Assembly (NCBI GenBank): GCA_002480645.1
Contig: DLCN01000004.1
Location: forward strand, 65,559-129,558
Reading direction: 5' to 3'
DNA from: Balneolaceae bacterium UBA7797
Lineage (GTDB): Bacteria > Bacteroidota > Rhodothermia > Balneolales > Balneolaceae
Length of the DNA stretch: 64,000 nucleotides
The notes below the pieces were generated by a model that ran no database searches, had not been told where the DNA came from, and saw only the letters and a program-made list of their open reading frames with translations. Position 1 is the stretch's first letter. Every line of letters starts with the position of its first letter. Shown here piece by piece: positions 17,824 through 26,056 of the stretch. The position numbers were made by a program, and so were the translations under genes.

Positions 17824-18756
17824 CTATGCGAGTTTTGCACGCACACGTTCCAGTAAGGCTTTTGTTTTTTTGATGCCTTCAGCCGGTTCCAGAGAATCTC
17901 CCTCATATTCGATGCCAACGTAACCGTTATTCCAGCCGGATTTCTTGATGATGGTGAAAAGGCGCATGAAGTCGATATCCGGCTCATTTCCTTCTTCATC
18001 AAAATGGAAGGTTTTGGCACTCACACCTTTGGCGTAGGGCATCAGTTCTTCTACTCCCCGGTACAGGTCATATTTTTCAACACAAGGAGCTCCCCACATT
18101 TCACCGTTCTCTCTGGCTACACAGAAATTTCCGAAATCGGGCAGAGTGCCTACCCAAGAGCTGTTTACCTGCTTCATCACTTTAGCCAGCCGGGCCCCGT
18201 GTGATGAATGTCCGCCATGATTCTCCACGATAACATGGATCTTATGCTGAGCGCCGAATTCGGTGAGTTTGCCCAGCCCGTCAACCGATGCCGAAATCCA
18301 ATCATCTACATGCTCGGCTCCAAACAGATTGATCCGTATAGCATGGCACCCCAGGAATTTAGCTGCTTCCACCCATTTATAATGGTTTTCAACGGCCTGA
18401 TCCCGGACCTTCATATCGGTGGAAGAAATCGCTCCTTCATTATCTATCATGATGAGTACGTTCTGTACTCCGTTATCATCGGCTCGTTTCTTTAACTCTT
18501 TCAGGTACTTTTTATCGGTGGCTTTAACCGCGAAGAACTGATTCACATACTCAACGGCTGAAATATCATATCGCTGTTTCGCGATCACAGGAAAATCCAG
18601 ATTCGTGAACTCACCCCCGAATATCTCTTTATGGTGACTCCACTCGGCCAGCGAGATCCTGAAGTCGAAGGTGTTAAGTTGAGGAACCATGTGTACTCCG
18701 GTGAAGCAGGCTCCGGTAAATAATCCGGATGTTTTTAAAAAATCTCTTCTATTCAT
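17824..18756 (-). CDS. Exported sugar phosphate isomerase/epimerase-like TIM-barrel protein
   Basis: A 310-residue protein beginning NRRDFLKTSG, a twin-arginine (Tat) signal, so it is probably exported folded. The rest resembles the AP-endonuclease-2/xylose-isomerase-like TIM barrel family: RISLAEWS, CHAIRINLFG, VIVENHGGHSSHG with putative Glu metal ligand, GTLPDFGNF and GYVGIEYEGD. Related proteins act on sugars or inositol derivatives; the actual substrate cannot be read from sequence. It lies divergent from the LacI regulator of the xylan locus, sharing a gap of about 210 bp, so it may respond to the same signal. Confidence 0.78.
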   Translation of the reverse strand: MNRRDFLKTSGLFTGACFTGVHMVPQLNTFDFRISLAEWSHHKEIFGGEFTNLDFPVIAKQRYDISAVEYVNQFFAVKATDKKYLKELKKRADDNGVQNVLIMIDNEGAISSTDMKVRDQAVENHYKWVEAAKFLGCHAIRINLFGAEHVDDWISASVDGLGKLTEFGAQHKIHVIVENHGGHSSHGARLAKVMKQVNSSWVGTLPDFGNFCVARENGEMWGAPCVEKYDLYRGVEELMPYAKGVSAKTFHFDEEGNEPDIDFMRLFTIIKKSGWNNGYVGIEYEGDSLEPAEGIKKTKALLERVRAKLA

Positions 18757-18921
18757 AGTGAGGATTTAGCTACCTAAGATTCATTGTTATTCAGAAATAA
18801 ATAAATACCCATTCAACCACAAGTCGATAATTTTTAAACTCATCTAAAATCTGAAGGTGATTAGCGCAAAAAACACCCCTAAGAATTTGTTGCGTTATAA
18901 GGATTTAGAACTGAATTTGAT

Positions 18922-18929
18922 TATATTCG
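18922..18929 (+). promoter_or_regulatory. Putative -7 promoter element of lacI-type gene
   Basis: TATATTCG, identical to the box ahead of xylB (20088-20095) and touching the operator-like palindrome at 18930-18944. That arrangement fits autorepression: the palindrome begins at the first base after the -7 box. Confidence 0.4.
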
Positions 18930-18944
18930 GTGCAAAATTTGCTC
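18930..18944. promoter_or_regulatory. Operator-like palindrome 1 (GTGCAAA-A-TTTGCTC)
   Basis: A 15-bp near-palindrome with 7-bp half-sites that differ at one base (GTGCAAA and, on the other strand, GAGCAAA). It starts right after the TATATTCG box and 21 bp before the regulator's ATG. The same half-site recurs near xylB, which points to a site for the locus regulator. Binding is inferred. Confidence 0.55.
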
Positions 18945-18964
18945 AACTTTATGGTACCTTGGGA

Positions 18965-19975
18965 ATGAAAGTAACTTTAAAAGACATTTCGGATGCAACC
19001 GGTTTTTCCGTATCAACAATTTCAAGAGCGGTACGCGGAGAAGGAAGAATTTCTGACGAAAACAGAAGAAAGATTTTAGCCAGCGCACACAAGCTTGGTT
19101 ATCCTCTGCCTACCAACGGCCGGTCGGTGCCGGAGAACCAGCCTCCCTATATAGCGTTGATTACCCGTTTCAGAGTGGGTGAATTCTACTCCTCCTTTTT
19201 GGTGGGATTTATGAATGCCTCAAAAAAGAAAGGGATCAATCTGAGTTTGTTCAGTCTCGAGAATGACAAGACTTCGGTTGAAACGCTGATCGATAATCTT
19301 CGCTCGCTGGGATACACCGCGGCAGTGATCTTTATACCTGAATTAAAAGAAGACGAATACCGGCATATTCTGCACTCAACGCCGGGCGATTTCCCGATTA
19401 TTTCCTGCTCAAACATCGATAATTCGGTACTGGACACCGTCACCTTCGATGCTTACCAGGGAGCGACACTGGTGGCAAAACATTTTCATGAGCAAGGATA
19501 TCGAAAACTGGGCATCATCGAGGGGCCGATGGAAATGCCGGAATCACGTTTCAGAACCAATGGTTTTAACGATTATGTAACGCATGTTTCGGATGAGGAT
19601 ATCATCTGGAGCTATCGCGGGAATTACAATCATGATTCCGGTGTGGCGGCATTCGAAGATTTTATGAAACAGGATGATAAGCCGGAAGCCGTGTTCGCTA
19701 CTAACGATGCGATGGCGGTTGGGTTTATGGAGGCTGCCCGGAAAGCCGGGTACGAATTCCCGAAAGATATTGCACTGGCCGGGTACGATAATCTGCCTAT
19801 TTGTGAGAATCATTATCCAAAGATCACCTCTGTAAATACTGATTACACCCGTTTAGCTTTAAATACAATCGAGAATCTGCTGGCCCGGGTAGATAATAAA
19901 AGCTCCCATCAGGGGATCGTAAGTATGGTTCCTGTAACGCTTGAGATCAGGGAATCCAGTCTGCGAAATCAATAG
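18965..19975 (+). CDS. LacI-family transcriptional regulator of the xylan locus
   Basis: A 336-residue LacI/GalR-type repressor. The helix-turn-helix is at the very N-terminus: MKVTLKDISDATGFSVSTIS then RAVRGEGRISDENRRKIL, followed by the hinge and a periplasmic-binding-protein-like sensor domain (IALITRFRVGEFYSSFLVGF, GATLVAKHF, ATNDAMAVGFMEAARKAG, ALAGYDNLPICE). The frame is open 36 codons upstream to a codon at 18857, but the family always starts at the HTH and the operator-like sequence lies inside that extension, so ATG at 18965 is right. It is the first gene of the xylose/xylan cluster on this strand and probably senses a xylose- or xylan-derived sugar. Confidence 0.92.
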   Translation: MKVTLKDISDATGFSVSTISRAVRGEGRISDENRRKILASAHKLGYPLPTNGRSVPENQPPYIALITRFRVGEFYSSFLVGFMNASKKKGINLSLFSLENDKTSVETLIDNLRSLGYTAAVIFIPELKEDEYRHILHSTPGDFPIISCSNIDNSVLDTVTFDAYQGATLVAKHFHEQGYRKLGIIEGPMEMPESRFRTNGFNDYVTHVSDEDIIWSYRGNYNHDSGVAAFEDFMKQDDKPEAVFATNDAMAVGFMEAARKAGYEFPKDIALAGYDNLPICENHYPKITSVNTDYTRLALNTIENLLARVDNKSSHQGIVSMVPVTLEIRESSLRNQ

Positions 19976-19986
19976 TTGAGAAAATT

Positions 19987-20024
19987 TGAGCAAATTTCCC
20001 CAAAAAAAGAGGAAAATTTGCTCA
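19987..20024 (+). promoter_or_regulatory. Inverted repeat between lacI-type gene and xylB (operator pair and/or terminator)
   Basis: Arms TGAGCAAATTTCC and GGAAAATTTGCTCA face each other across about 11 bases and are complementary apart from one extra base. The right arm is itself a 15-bp near-palindrome, GAGGAAA-A-TTTGCTC (20009-20023). A pyrimidine tract with runs of T follows from 20031, so it could also end the regulator transcript. The arms share the half-site seen at the regulator promoter, so I favour an operator role with termination as a second possibility. Confidence 0.55.
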
Positions 20025-20087
20025 TTGAAGGTTTCTTTTTTCTCCTCTTTTAAATATAATGTTCTTCACAAAGAATCAGTCTCAGAC

Positions 20088-20095
20088 TATATTCG
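20088..20095 (+). promoter_or_regulatory. Putative -7 promoter element of xylB operon
   Basis: TATATTCG, the same octamer as at the regulator promoter. A TTCTTC about 20 bases upstream could be a weak -33 box. The resulting leader of about 120 nt would contain the palindrome at 20176-20192 and the half-site before the xylB ATG. Confidence 0.4.
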
Positions 20096-20175
20096 CCAAA
20101 AGGTAGTACTCAGTCAGTTATGCGGTATTCTTTGACTGGATCATGCGTAATGTTGGATTATTTTGCATGATTACG

Positions 20176-20192
20176 GTGGGAAATTTTCCCAC
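20176..20192. promoter_or_regulatory. Perfect 17-bp palindrome upstream of xylB
   Basis: GTGGGAAA-T-TTTCCCAC is an exact odd-length inverted repeat, 28 bp before the xylB ATG. Its core GGAAA-T-TTTCC resembles the other operator-like sites. It has no T-tract, so it is not a terminator. Probable repressor site. Confidence 0.6.
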
Positions 20193-20211
20193 CAATTGTA
20201 TACAAATAGTA

Positions 20212-20220
20212 GAGCAAATT
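20212..20220 (+). promoter_or_regulatory. Operator half-site before xylB (GAGCAAATT)
   Basis: GAGCAAATT, the same half-site as in the other palindromes, directly abuts the xylB ATG. It may be an auxiliary half-site or a remnant. Confidence 0.35.
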
Positions 20221-21720
20221 ATGTTTTTAGGAGTCGATCTCGGAAGTTCGTCAATTAAATTATCGTTGTTCGATGCAGAGCAAGGTGCAGTAAAAGGTTC
20301 TGTTTCTTATCCCAAAGAAGAGTTAGCTATTGAAGCGAAACAACAGGGCTGGGCAGAACAGCATCCCGATCTTTGGTGGGAGAATTTTCTCACAGCGTAT
20401 GATCTGCTGTTAAAAAAGACGGGGGCAGATCCCAAAACGATCAAAGCGATAGGTATCTCCTATCAGATGCACGGACTGGTGCTGGTAGACGAAGATCAAC
20501 AGGTTTTAAGATCTTCCATTATCTGGTGCGATAGCCGGGCAGTTAACATTGGCAGTGAAGCTTTTGAAGCGCTTGGTAGCGACTACTGTTTGCCCAATTT
20601 ATTGAACTCTCCCGGAAATTTTACGGCCTCTAAACTGGCCTGGGTGAAAGAATTTGAACCGGAAGTATTCAGCAGAGCGCACAAATTTATGTTGCCGGGA
20701 GATTTTCTGGCGATGAAGCTCTCAAAAAGGATCACCACTACCCAAACGGGATTGTCGGAGGGTGTTTTCTGGGATTTTAATGAACGCTCGGTTAGTAAAA
20801 AACTACTGGATGAGTTCGGCTTTGGCGAGGAATTGATCCCTGAGATTGTGCCGGCCATTGGCGCCGATATCACCATTGATAAAGAGGTTGCTCAGGAACT
20901 TGGTTTGCCGGAAGATGTAAAAATTACCTATCGAGGTGGAGATCAACCCAATAACGCTTTTTCGCTCAATGTATTAAAACCCGGGGAAATTGCCGCTACA
21001 GCGGGAACCAGTGGCGTGATCTATGCGGTAACAGAGAAGAATGCTTACGACAAGAAATCACGTATCAACACCTTCCTGCATGTAAATGACGAGGAAGCGG
21101 CCCCTAAAAACGGGATACTGATCTGTATAAATGGAACCGGAATTCTTTACAGCTGGCTGAAGAAGATCCTGAATACGGGACGGGGAAGTATTGATTATGA
21201 ACAAATGAATGAGATGGTGGATTCAGTTCAGCCGGGATCGGAAGGATTACTCTGTCTGCCTTTTGGAAACGGTGCCGAACGGATCTTTGAGAATCAGCTG
21301 ATCGGTTCTCACCTACTCAATATGGATTTTAACCGACACGAGAACCGGCATTTATTACGAGCCTCACTGGAGGGAATCGTGTATGCACTGAACCTGGGTT
21401 TCGAGATGTTATCGGATCTGGATGTGCCGCAGAATACGATCAGAGCGGGTAAGGCGAATCTGTTTTTAAGTAAATCCTTCCGCGAGATCTTTGTCAACGT
21501 GACCGGAACCAGGTTGGAATTATATGATACAGATGGTTCGGTGGGCGCAGCCCGTGGAGCGGCATTAGGTGTTGGGTTTTTCAGCACCGAGGAAGAAGCT
21601 TTTGCTTCACTCACCAAACTGGAAGAAATGGAACCAAATGCCGAGCTGACGGCGAAATATCAGGCATTGTATCAGGACTGGAAGCAGTCTATAGACAAAC
21701 ACGAGTTTTATAAATTTTGA
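20221..21720 (+). CDS. xylB: Xylulokinase
   Basis: A 499-residue FGGY-family kinase, the usual XylB length, phosphorylating D-xylulose to feed the pentose phosphate pathway. It begins MFLGVDLGSSSIKLSLFD (actin-like phosphate loop), has ISYQMHGLVLVD with the MHG substrate motif, WCDSRA, TAGTSGVIYAV, and a C-terminal DGSVGAARGAALG nucleotide loop. An upstream ATG at 20143 is in frame but would add 26 atypical residues across the palindrome; ATG at 20221 starts at the fold. It is followed after about 40 bp by xylA. Control by the upstream LacI-type regulator is likely. Confidence 0.94.
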   Translation: MFLGVDLGSSSIKLSLFDAEQGAVKGSVSYPKEELAIEAKQQGWAEQHPDLWWENFLTAYDLLLKKTGADPKTIKAIGISYQMHGLVLVDEDQQVLRSSIIWCDSRAVNIGSEAFEALGSDYCLPNLLNSPGNFTASKLAWVKEFEPEVFSRAHKFMLPGDFLAMKLSKRITTTQTGLSEGVFWDFNERSVSKKLLDEFGFGEELIPEIVPAIGADITIDKEVAQELGLPEDVKITYRGGDQPNNAFSLNVLKPGEIAATAGTSGVIYAVTEKNAYDKKSRINTFLHVNDEEAAPKNGILICINGTGILYSWLKKILNTGRGSIDYEQMNEMVDSVQPGSEGLLCLPFGNGAERIFENQLIGSHLLNMDFNRHENRHLLRASLEGIVYALNLGFEMLSDLDVPQNTIRAGKANLFLSKSFREIFVNVTGTRLELYDTDGSVGAARGAALGVGFFSTEEEAFASLTKLEEMEPNAELTAKYQALYQDWKQSIDKHEFYKF

Positions 21721-21759
21721 ACAGGGTAACTACCCGGAAAACACTAAACAACACGAATT

Positions 21760-23088
21760 ATGAAACCATTAGTTGGAGATAAGGAATATTTCGAAGGAAT
21801 TGGAAGTATTGCCTATGAAGGAAAAGAATCTGACAATCCACTGGCATTTAAATATTACGATGCGAATAAAGTAGTGGCCGGTAAGACCATGGCCGAACAC
21901 TTTAAATTTGCGATCGCCTACTGGCATACGTTAACCGGAACCGGCGCTGATCCTTTTGGTGTGGGCCCCCGACCAATGCCATGGCTTTCTTCTGATGATC
22001 CGTATCAACAGGCTAAAGAAAAAATGGATGCGGCGTTTGAGTTTATTACAAAGATCGGTGCTCCCTATTTCTGTTTCCACGATTTCGACCTTATTGCAGA
22101 AGGCGATACCATTGCCGAGTCTGAAAAAAGACTGGCTTTCATCACCGATTACGCGAAAGAGAAAATGGAAGCAACCGGTGTAAAGTTGTTATGGGGAACA
22201 GCTAATGCCTTTAGTCACCCACGGTTTATGAATGGTGCAGCTACCAATCCTGATTTTAAAGTAGTGGCACGTGCCGGCGCTCAGGTTAAAAATGCACTGG
22301 ATGCCACCATCAAACTAGACGGTGAAAATTATGTATTCTGGGGCGGTCGCGAAGGTTACATGTCGCTGCTGAATACCGACATGAAACGTGAGCAGGAGCA
22401 TCTTGCAAAATTCCTGCATATGGCCAAAGATTATGCACGTGCTCAGGGGTTCAAAGGAAATTTCTTTATCGAACCAAAGCCGATGGAGCCAACCAAACAT
22501 CAGTATGATTTCGATTCCGCTACCGTGATCGGGTTCCTTCGTGCATACGATCTGATGGATGATTTTAAACTGAATATCGAGGTGAACCACGCTACACTGG
22601 CCCAGCATACTTTCGAGCACGAATTACAGGTTGCTGCGGATGCCGGATTATTGGGATCTATCGATGCTAACCGTGGTGATTATCAGAATGGCTGGGATAC
22701 CGATCAGTTCCCGGTAGATGTGTTCGAAGTTACACAGGCCATGCTTGTGATCCTGAGATCCGGTGGTTTACAAGGAGGCGGTATCAACTTTGATGCAAAA
22801 ATACGCCGTAATTCTACCGATCTGGTGGATGTTTTCCACGCACATATTGGTGGTATGGATGTATTTGCACGGGCTCTTCTTGCGGCAGATAACATCATAC
22901 AGAAATCAGACTTCAACAAATTAAGAACCGAACGCTACAGTTCTTTTGATTCAGGAACCGGTAAAGATTTCGAAGACGGTAAACTGAGCTTCGAAGATCT
23001 GTACAGCTATGCCGTAGAAAATCAGGATCTGGAACTGCAAAGCGGTAAACAGGAACTGTTCGAAAATATCGTAAACAAATACGTATAA
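21760..23088 (+). CDS. xylA: Xylose isomerase
   Basis: A 442-residue class II xylose isomerase, converting D-xylose to D-xylulose in the cytoplasm. Metal and catalytic segments are all present: FCFHDFDLIAEGDT, YVFWGGREGYMSLLNTD, FIEPKPMEPTKHQYD (Glu and Lys), IEVNHATLAQHTFEHEL, GSIDANRGDYQNGWDTD and FDAKIRRNSTD. It lies between xylB and an SDR gene in one run of plus-strand genes with short gaps, so it should be co-transcribed. Identification is secure. Confidence 0.97.
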   Translation: MKPLVGDKEYFEGIGSIAYEGKESDNPLAFKYYDANKVVAGKTMAEHFKFAIAYWHTLTGTGADPFGVGPRPMPWLSSDDPYQQAKEKMDAAFEFITKIGAPYFCFHDFDLIAEGDTIAESEKRLAFITDYAKEKMEATGVKLLWGTANAFSHPRFMNGAATNPDFKVVARAGAQVKNALDATIKLDGENYVFWGGREGYMSLLNTDMKREQEHLAKFLHMAKDYARAQGFKGNFFIEPKPMEPTKHQYDFDSATVIGFLRAYDLMDDFKLNIEVNHATLAQHTFEHELQVAADAGLLGSIDANRGDYQNGWDTDQFPVDVFEVTQAMLVILRSGGLQGGGINFDAKIRRNSTDLVDVFHAHIGGMDVFARALLAADNIIQKSDFNKLRTERYSSFDSGTGKDFEDGKLSFEDLYSYAVENQDLELQSGKQELFENIVNKYV

Positions 23089-23105
23089 GGTTCTAACCAC
23101 GAATT

Positions 23106-23867
23106 ATGTCTGATTCTCCATTTAATCTTTCCGGCAAACTGGCACTGATAACCGGAGGCGGTACAGGCTTAGGCTTTGGGATTTCCAAAGCCTACCTGAA
23201 GGCCGGCGCCAAAGTAGTTATCACCGGCCGGCGGGAGTCGGTATTAAAAGAAGCGGTTGAAAAACTTGGTCCGAATGCCAGCTATATGGTCAATGATGTA
23301 AGCAAATTGAGTTCATTGCCCGGCTTTGTGGATCAATTCGAAAAGATGTTTGGCCCGGTCGATATTCTGGTGAATAACGCCGGAATAAATTTGAAAAAAC
23401 ATCTTACGGAAGTTTCTGATGAGGAATTCCTCAACATAATTCAAACCAATGTAAACGGCTTATTCGCCCTCACTCGCGAAGTAGCAAAGAAGATGATCCC
23501 GAGAAAACAAGGCGTTGTTATCAATATTACTTCGATGGCCGCCTTGTACGGGATCCCTAATGTAACAGCCTATACATCATCAAAAACGGCTGTATTAGGC
23601 ATGACCAAATCACTGGCTGTAGATCTTGCAAAAGACGGGATCCGTGTAAATGCGATCGCACCGGGATTCATCGACTCACCGATGCTTCGCAAAGCCTTTG
23701 ATTCTGATCCGGCCCGTGAACGCCGGGTACTGGAGCGAACACCTATGAATGCACTTGGTGAAGCCGCTGATATTGGACTTGCTGCCGTATATCTGGCTTC
23801 CGAAGCAGCAAAATTTGTAACAGGTGTAAATCTGCCGGTTGATGGCGGAAATTCAATCGGTTTTTAA
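23106..23867 (+). CDS. SDR oxidoreductase, probable D-mannonate (fructuronate) oxidoreductase
   Basis: A 253-residue classical short-chain dehydrogenase. The NAD(P) loop TGGGTGLGFG is at about residues 16-25, NNAG near 92, and the catalytic set is Ser in INITSMAALYG, Tyr156 and Lys160 in AYTSSKTA. By sequence it resembles the gluconate 5-dehydrogenase / KduD group. Its place between xylA and GH67 alpha-glucuronidase, with mannonate dehydratase at the locus end, suggests it reduces fructuronate to mannonate; the substrate is inferred from context only. It begins 17 bp after xylA. Confidence 0.82.
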   Translation: MSDSPFNLSGKLALITGGGTGLGFGISKAYLKAGAKVVITGRRESVLKEAVEKLGPNASYMVNDVSKLSSLPGFVDQFEKMFGPVDILVNNAGINLKKHLTEVSDEEFLNIIQTNVNGLFALTREVAKKMIPRKQGVVINITSMAALYGIPNVTAYTSSKTAVLGMTKSLAVDLAKDGIRVNAIAPGFIDSPMLRKAFDSDPARERRVLERTPMNALGEAADIGLAAVYLASEAAKFVTGVNLPVDGGNSIGF

Positions 23868-23878
23868 AAGGAGAACCT

Positions 23879-26056
23879 TTGAGACATTCATTATTCATTT
23901 TATCGGTATTTCTACTCCTCTTTTCATCCTGCTGTAAAAACTCTAAGGTGGAGGTAGAGCGTGTTGAAGATGGATACGATGCATGGTTGCGCTATGTACC
24001 GGTTACTGATCAGAAAGTGTTAAATGCCTATCAGAATGAGATCGACGCCGTAGCCATTTATGGTGATTCTCCCACGATGAATGCAATTTTTGACGAATTC
24101 TCGGAAGCGCTACCCAAACTATTGTCCAAGCGTGTGAGCGTACAAAAGGGTGCGATCGCCAAGGGAGAAGTAGTGGTGAGTACTCCTGCTAATTCTGAAT
24201 GGGTAAGTGATAGTATAACCAAAGATGAGATGGATGCTATTGGCGATGAAGGTTATATCATCAAAAAAGTATCCGACAAGATCCTGATCACTGCAAACAC
24301 AGATATTGGATTGCTGTATGGCTCGTTCGCCTTTTTAAGAGAAATTCAGACCGGACAGCCGATTGATAATATTGCGATTACTTCTGCTCCTAAAGTAAAA
24401 CTGCGCATGTTAAATCACTGGGATAATCTGAATCGTGTTGTTGAACGGGGGTATGCAGGCCTATCTATCTGGGATTGGGGTCGGTTACCCGAATATAATG
24501 ATCCCCGTTACACCGATTACGCACGACTCACGTCTTCTTTAGGGTTGAACGGGACCGTAGTTAATAACGTGAATGCAGATCCCAGAATGCTTTCTGATCA
24601 GTTTCTGAATAAACTGGTTACTATAGCCGGAGCGTTACGACCATACGGAATTAAAGTCTTCATATCGATCAATTATCAGGCACCGATCAGAATTGGAGGA
24701 TTAAAAACAGCTGATCCCCTGAATGAAGAAGTGAAAGAATGGTGGGCCAAAAAGGCGGACGAGATCTATGCATTGATCCCGGATTTTGGGGGATTTTTGG
24801 TAAAAGCGGATTCTGAAGGTCAACCCGGCCCCTTTAAATATGGGCGCGATCATGCACAGGGTGCAAATGTATTAGCTGATGCACTGGCTCCACATGGTAG
24901 CATGGTGATCTGGAGAGCTTTTGTTTACAGCCCGGAACAGTACGACCGGTTTCGGGAAGCCTTCGATGAATTCACACCACTCGATGGTAAATTTCGTGAT
25001 AATGTGTTGCTTCAGGTCAAAAATGGCCCGATCGATTTTCAGCCTAGAGAGCCATTTTCGCCCTTATTTGGCGCGATGAAACAGACCAACACGATGCTGG
25101 AATTACAGATCACACAGGAGTATTTCGGGTTTGCTAATCATTTGGCCTACATGGGTCCTTTATATGAAGAAGTGTTGGATACTGATACATACGCCGAAGG
25201 AGAAGGATCTACTGTGGGAAAAGTGATCTCCGGAGAAATTTTTGGTTACGATTACACCGGTATGGCCGGGGTGGTTAATCTGGGAACAGATAGAAACTGG
25301 ACCGGCCATCCATTTGTACAATCTAGTTGGTATGCATTCGGGCGCCTGGCCTGGGATTATACCCTGCCCGCAGATGAGATCGCGGAAGAATGGATAAGAA
25401 TGACCTTTTCCAACGATCAGGAATTTATTAGCACTGTAAAGGATATGATGATGAACTCCCGGGAGGCCGGAGTGAACTACAGGATGCCTCTGGGTCTGAC
25501 TCATTTATATGCACAGGGACATCATTACGGGCCGGCGCCATGGACGGTAAATTTACCCCGGCCAGACTGGACCGCCGTTTACTATCACAAAGCAGATAAG
25601 GAAGGGATCGGCTTTGATCGAACAAAGACAGGTTCTAACGCTATCGAGCAGTACAACGAGCCCCTGAAAACTCAATTCAGTTCACCTGAGACTACACCTG
25701 AAGAACTGTTGCTCTGGTTCCATCACTTAAGCTGGGATCATGAGATGAACTCGGGAAATACATTGTGGGAAGAATTGGTACACAAATATTACGCCGGTGT
25801 GGATGAGATAAGAACCATGCAGAAACAGTGGGATTCTGTGAAGGATCATATGGATGAACGACGGTATCATTTCGTTAAGGCGTTGCTTGAAATTCAGGAA
25901 AGAGATGCGGTGAGATGGAGAAATTCGAGTGTATTGTATTTCCAGAGTTTCTCGAACCGTCCAATTCCTGATGGGTTGGAAAAACCCGAACACGATCTGA
26001 ATTACTACATCGGATTAGAAAAAACAGAATATATCCCAGACCCATGGTACAATTAA
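23879..26056 (+). CDS. GH67 alpha-glucuronidase lipoprotein
   Basis: A 725-residue family 67 glycosidase that removes (4-O-methyl)glucuronic acid from the ends of xylooligosaccharides. The signal peptide ends LLFSSCC, a lipobox. The catalytic residues fall at family spacing: Glu313 in KADSEGQPGP (acid), Asp386 in NGPIDFQ and Glu414 in QITQEYFG; the 73- and 28-residue spacings equal those in the characterised Cellvibrio enzyme. The start is a TTG at 23879, preceded by AAAAGGAGAACC, one of the clearer ribosome-binding sites in the window. Its TAA overlaps the next ATG by one base. A lipid-anchored GH67 next to GH10 suggests debranching outside the inner membrane. Confidence 0.93.
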   Translation: MRHSLFILSVFLLLFSSCCKNSKVEVERVEDGYDAWLRYVPVTDQKVLNAYQNEIDAVAIYGDSPTMNAIFDEFSEALPKLLSKRVSVQKGAIAKGEVVVSTPANSEWVSDSITKDEMDAIGDEGYIIKKVSDKILITANTDIGLLYGSFAFLREIQTGQPIDNIAITSAPKVKLRMLNHWDNLNRVVERGYAGLSIWDWGRLPEYNDPRYTDYARLTSSLGLNGTVVNNVNADPRMLSDQFLNKLVTIAGALRPYGIKVFISINYQAPIRIGGLKTADPLNEEVKEWWAKKADEIYALIPDFGGFLVKADSEGQPGPFKYGRDHAQGANVLADALAPHGSMVIWRAFVYSPEQYDRFREAFDEFTPLDGKFRDNVLLQVKNGPIDFQPREPFSPLFGAMKQTNTMLELQITQEYFGFANHLAYMGPLYEEVLDTDTYAEGEGSTVGKVISGEIFGYDYTGMAGVVNLGTDRNWTGHPFVQSSWYAFGRLAWDYTLPADEIAEEWIRMTFSNDQEFISTVKDMMMNSREAGVNYRMPLGLTHLYAQGHHYGPAPWTVNLPRPDWTAVYYHKADKEGIGFDRTKTGSNAIEQYNEPLKTQFSSPETTPEELLLWFHHLSWDHEMNSGNTLWEELVHKYYAGVDEIRTMQKQWDSVKDHMDERRYHFVKALLEIQERDAVRWRNSSVLYFQSFSNRPIPDGLEKPEHDLNYYIGLEKTEYIPDPWYN

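Noticed and set aside
18857..18964. Upstream extension of the LacI-type regulator
   Set aside because: LacI proteins begin at the helix-turn-helix; the extension covers the promoter box and operator-like palindrome.
20143..20220. Upstream N-terminal extension of xylB
   Set aside because: The 26 extra residues overlap a perfect palindrome and an operator half-site, and they do not match the family N-terminus.
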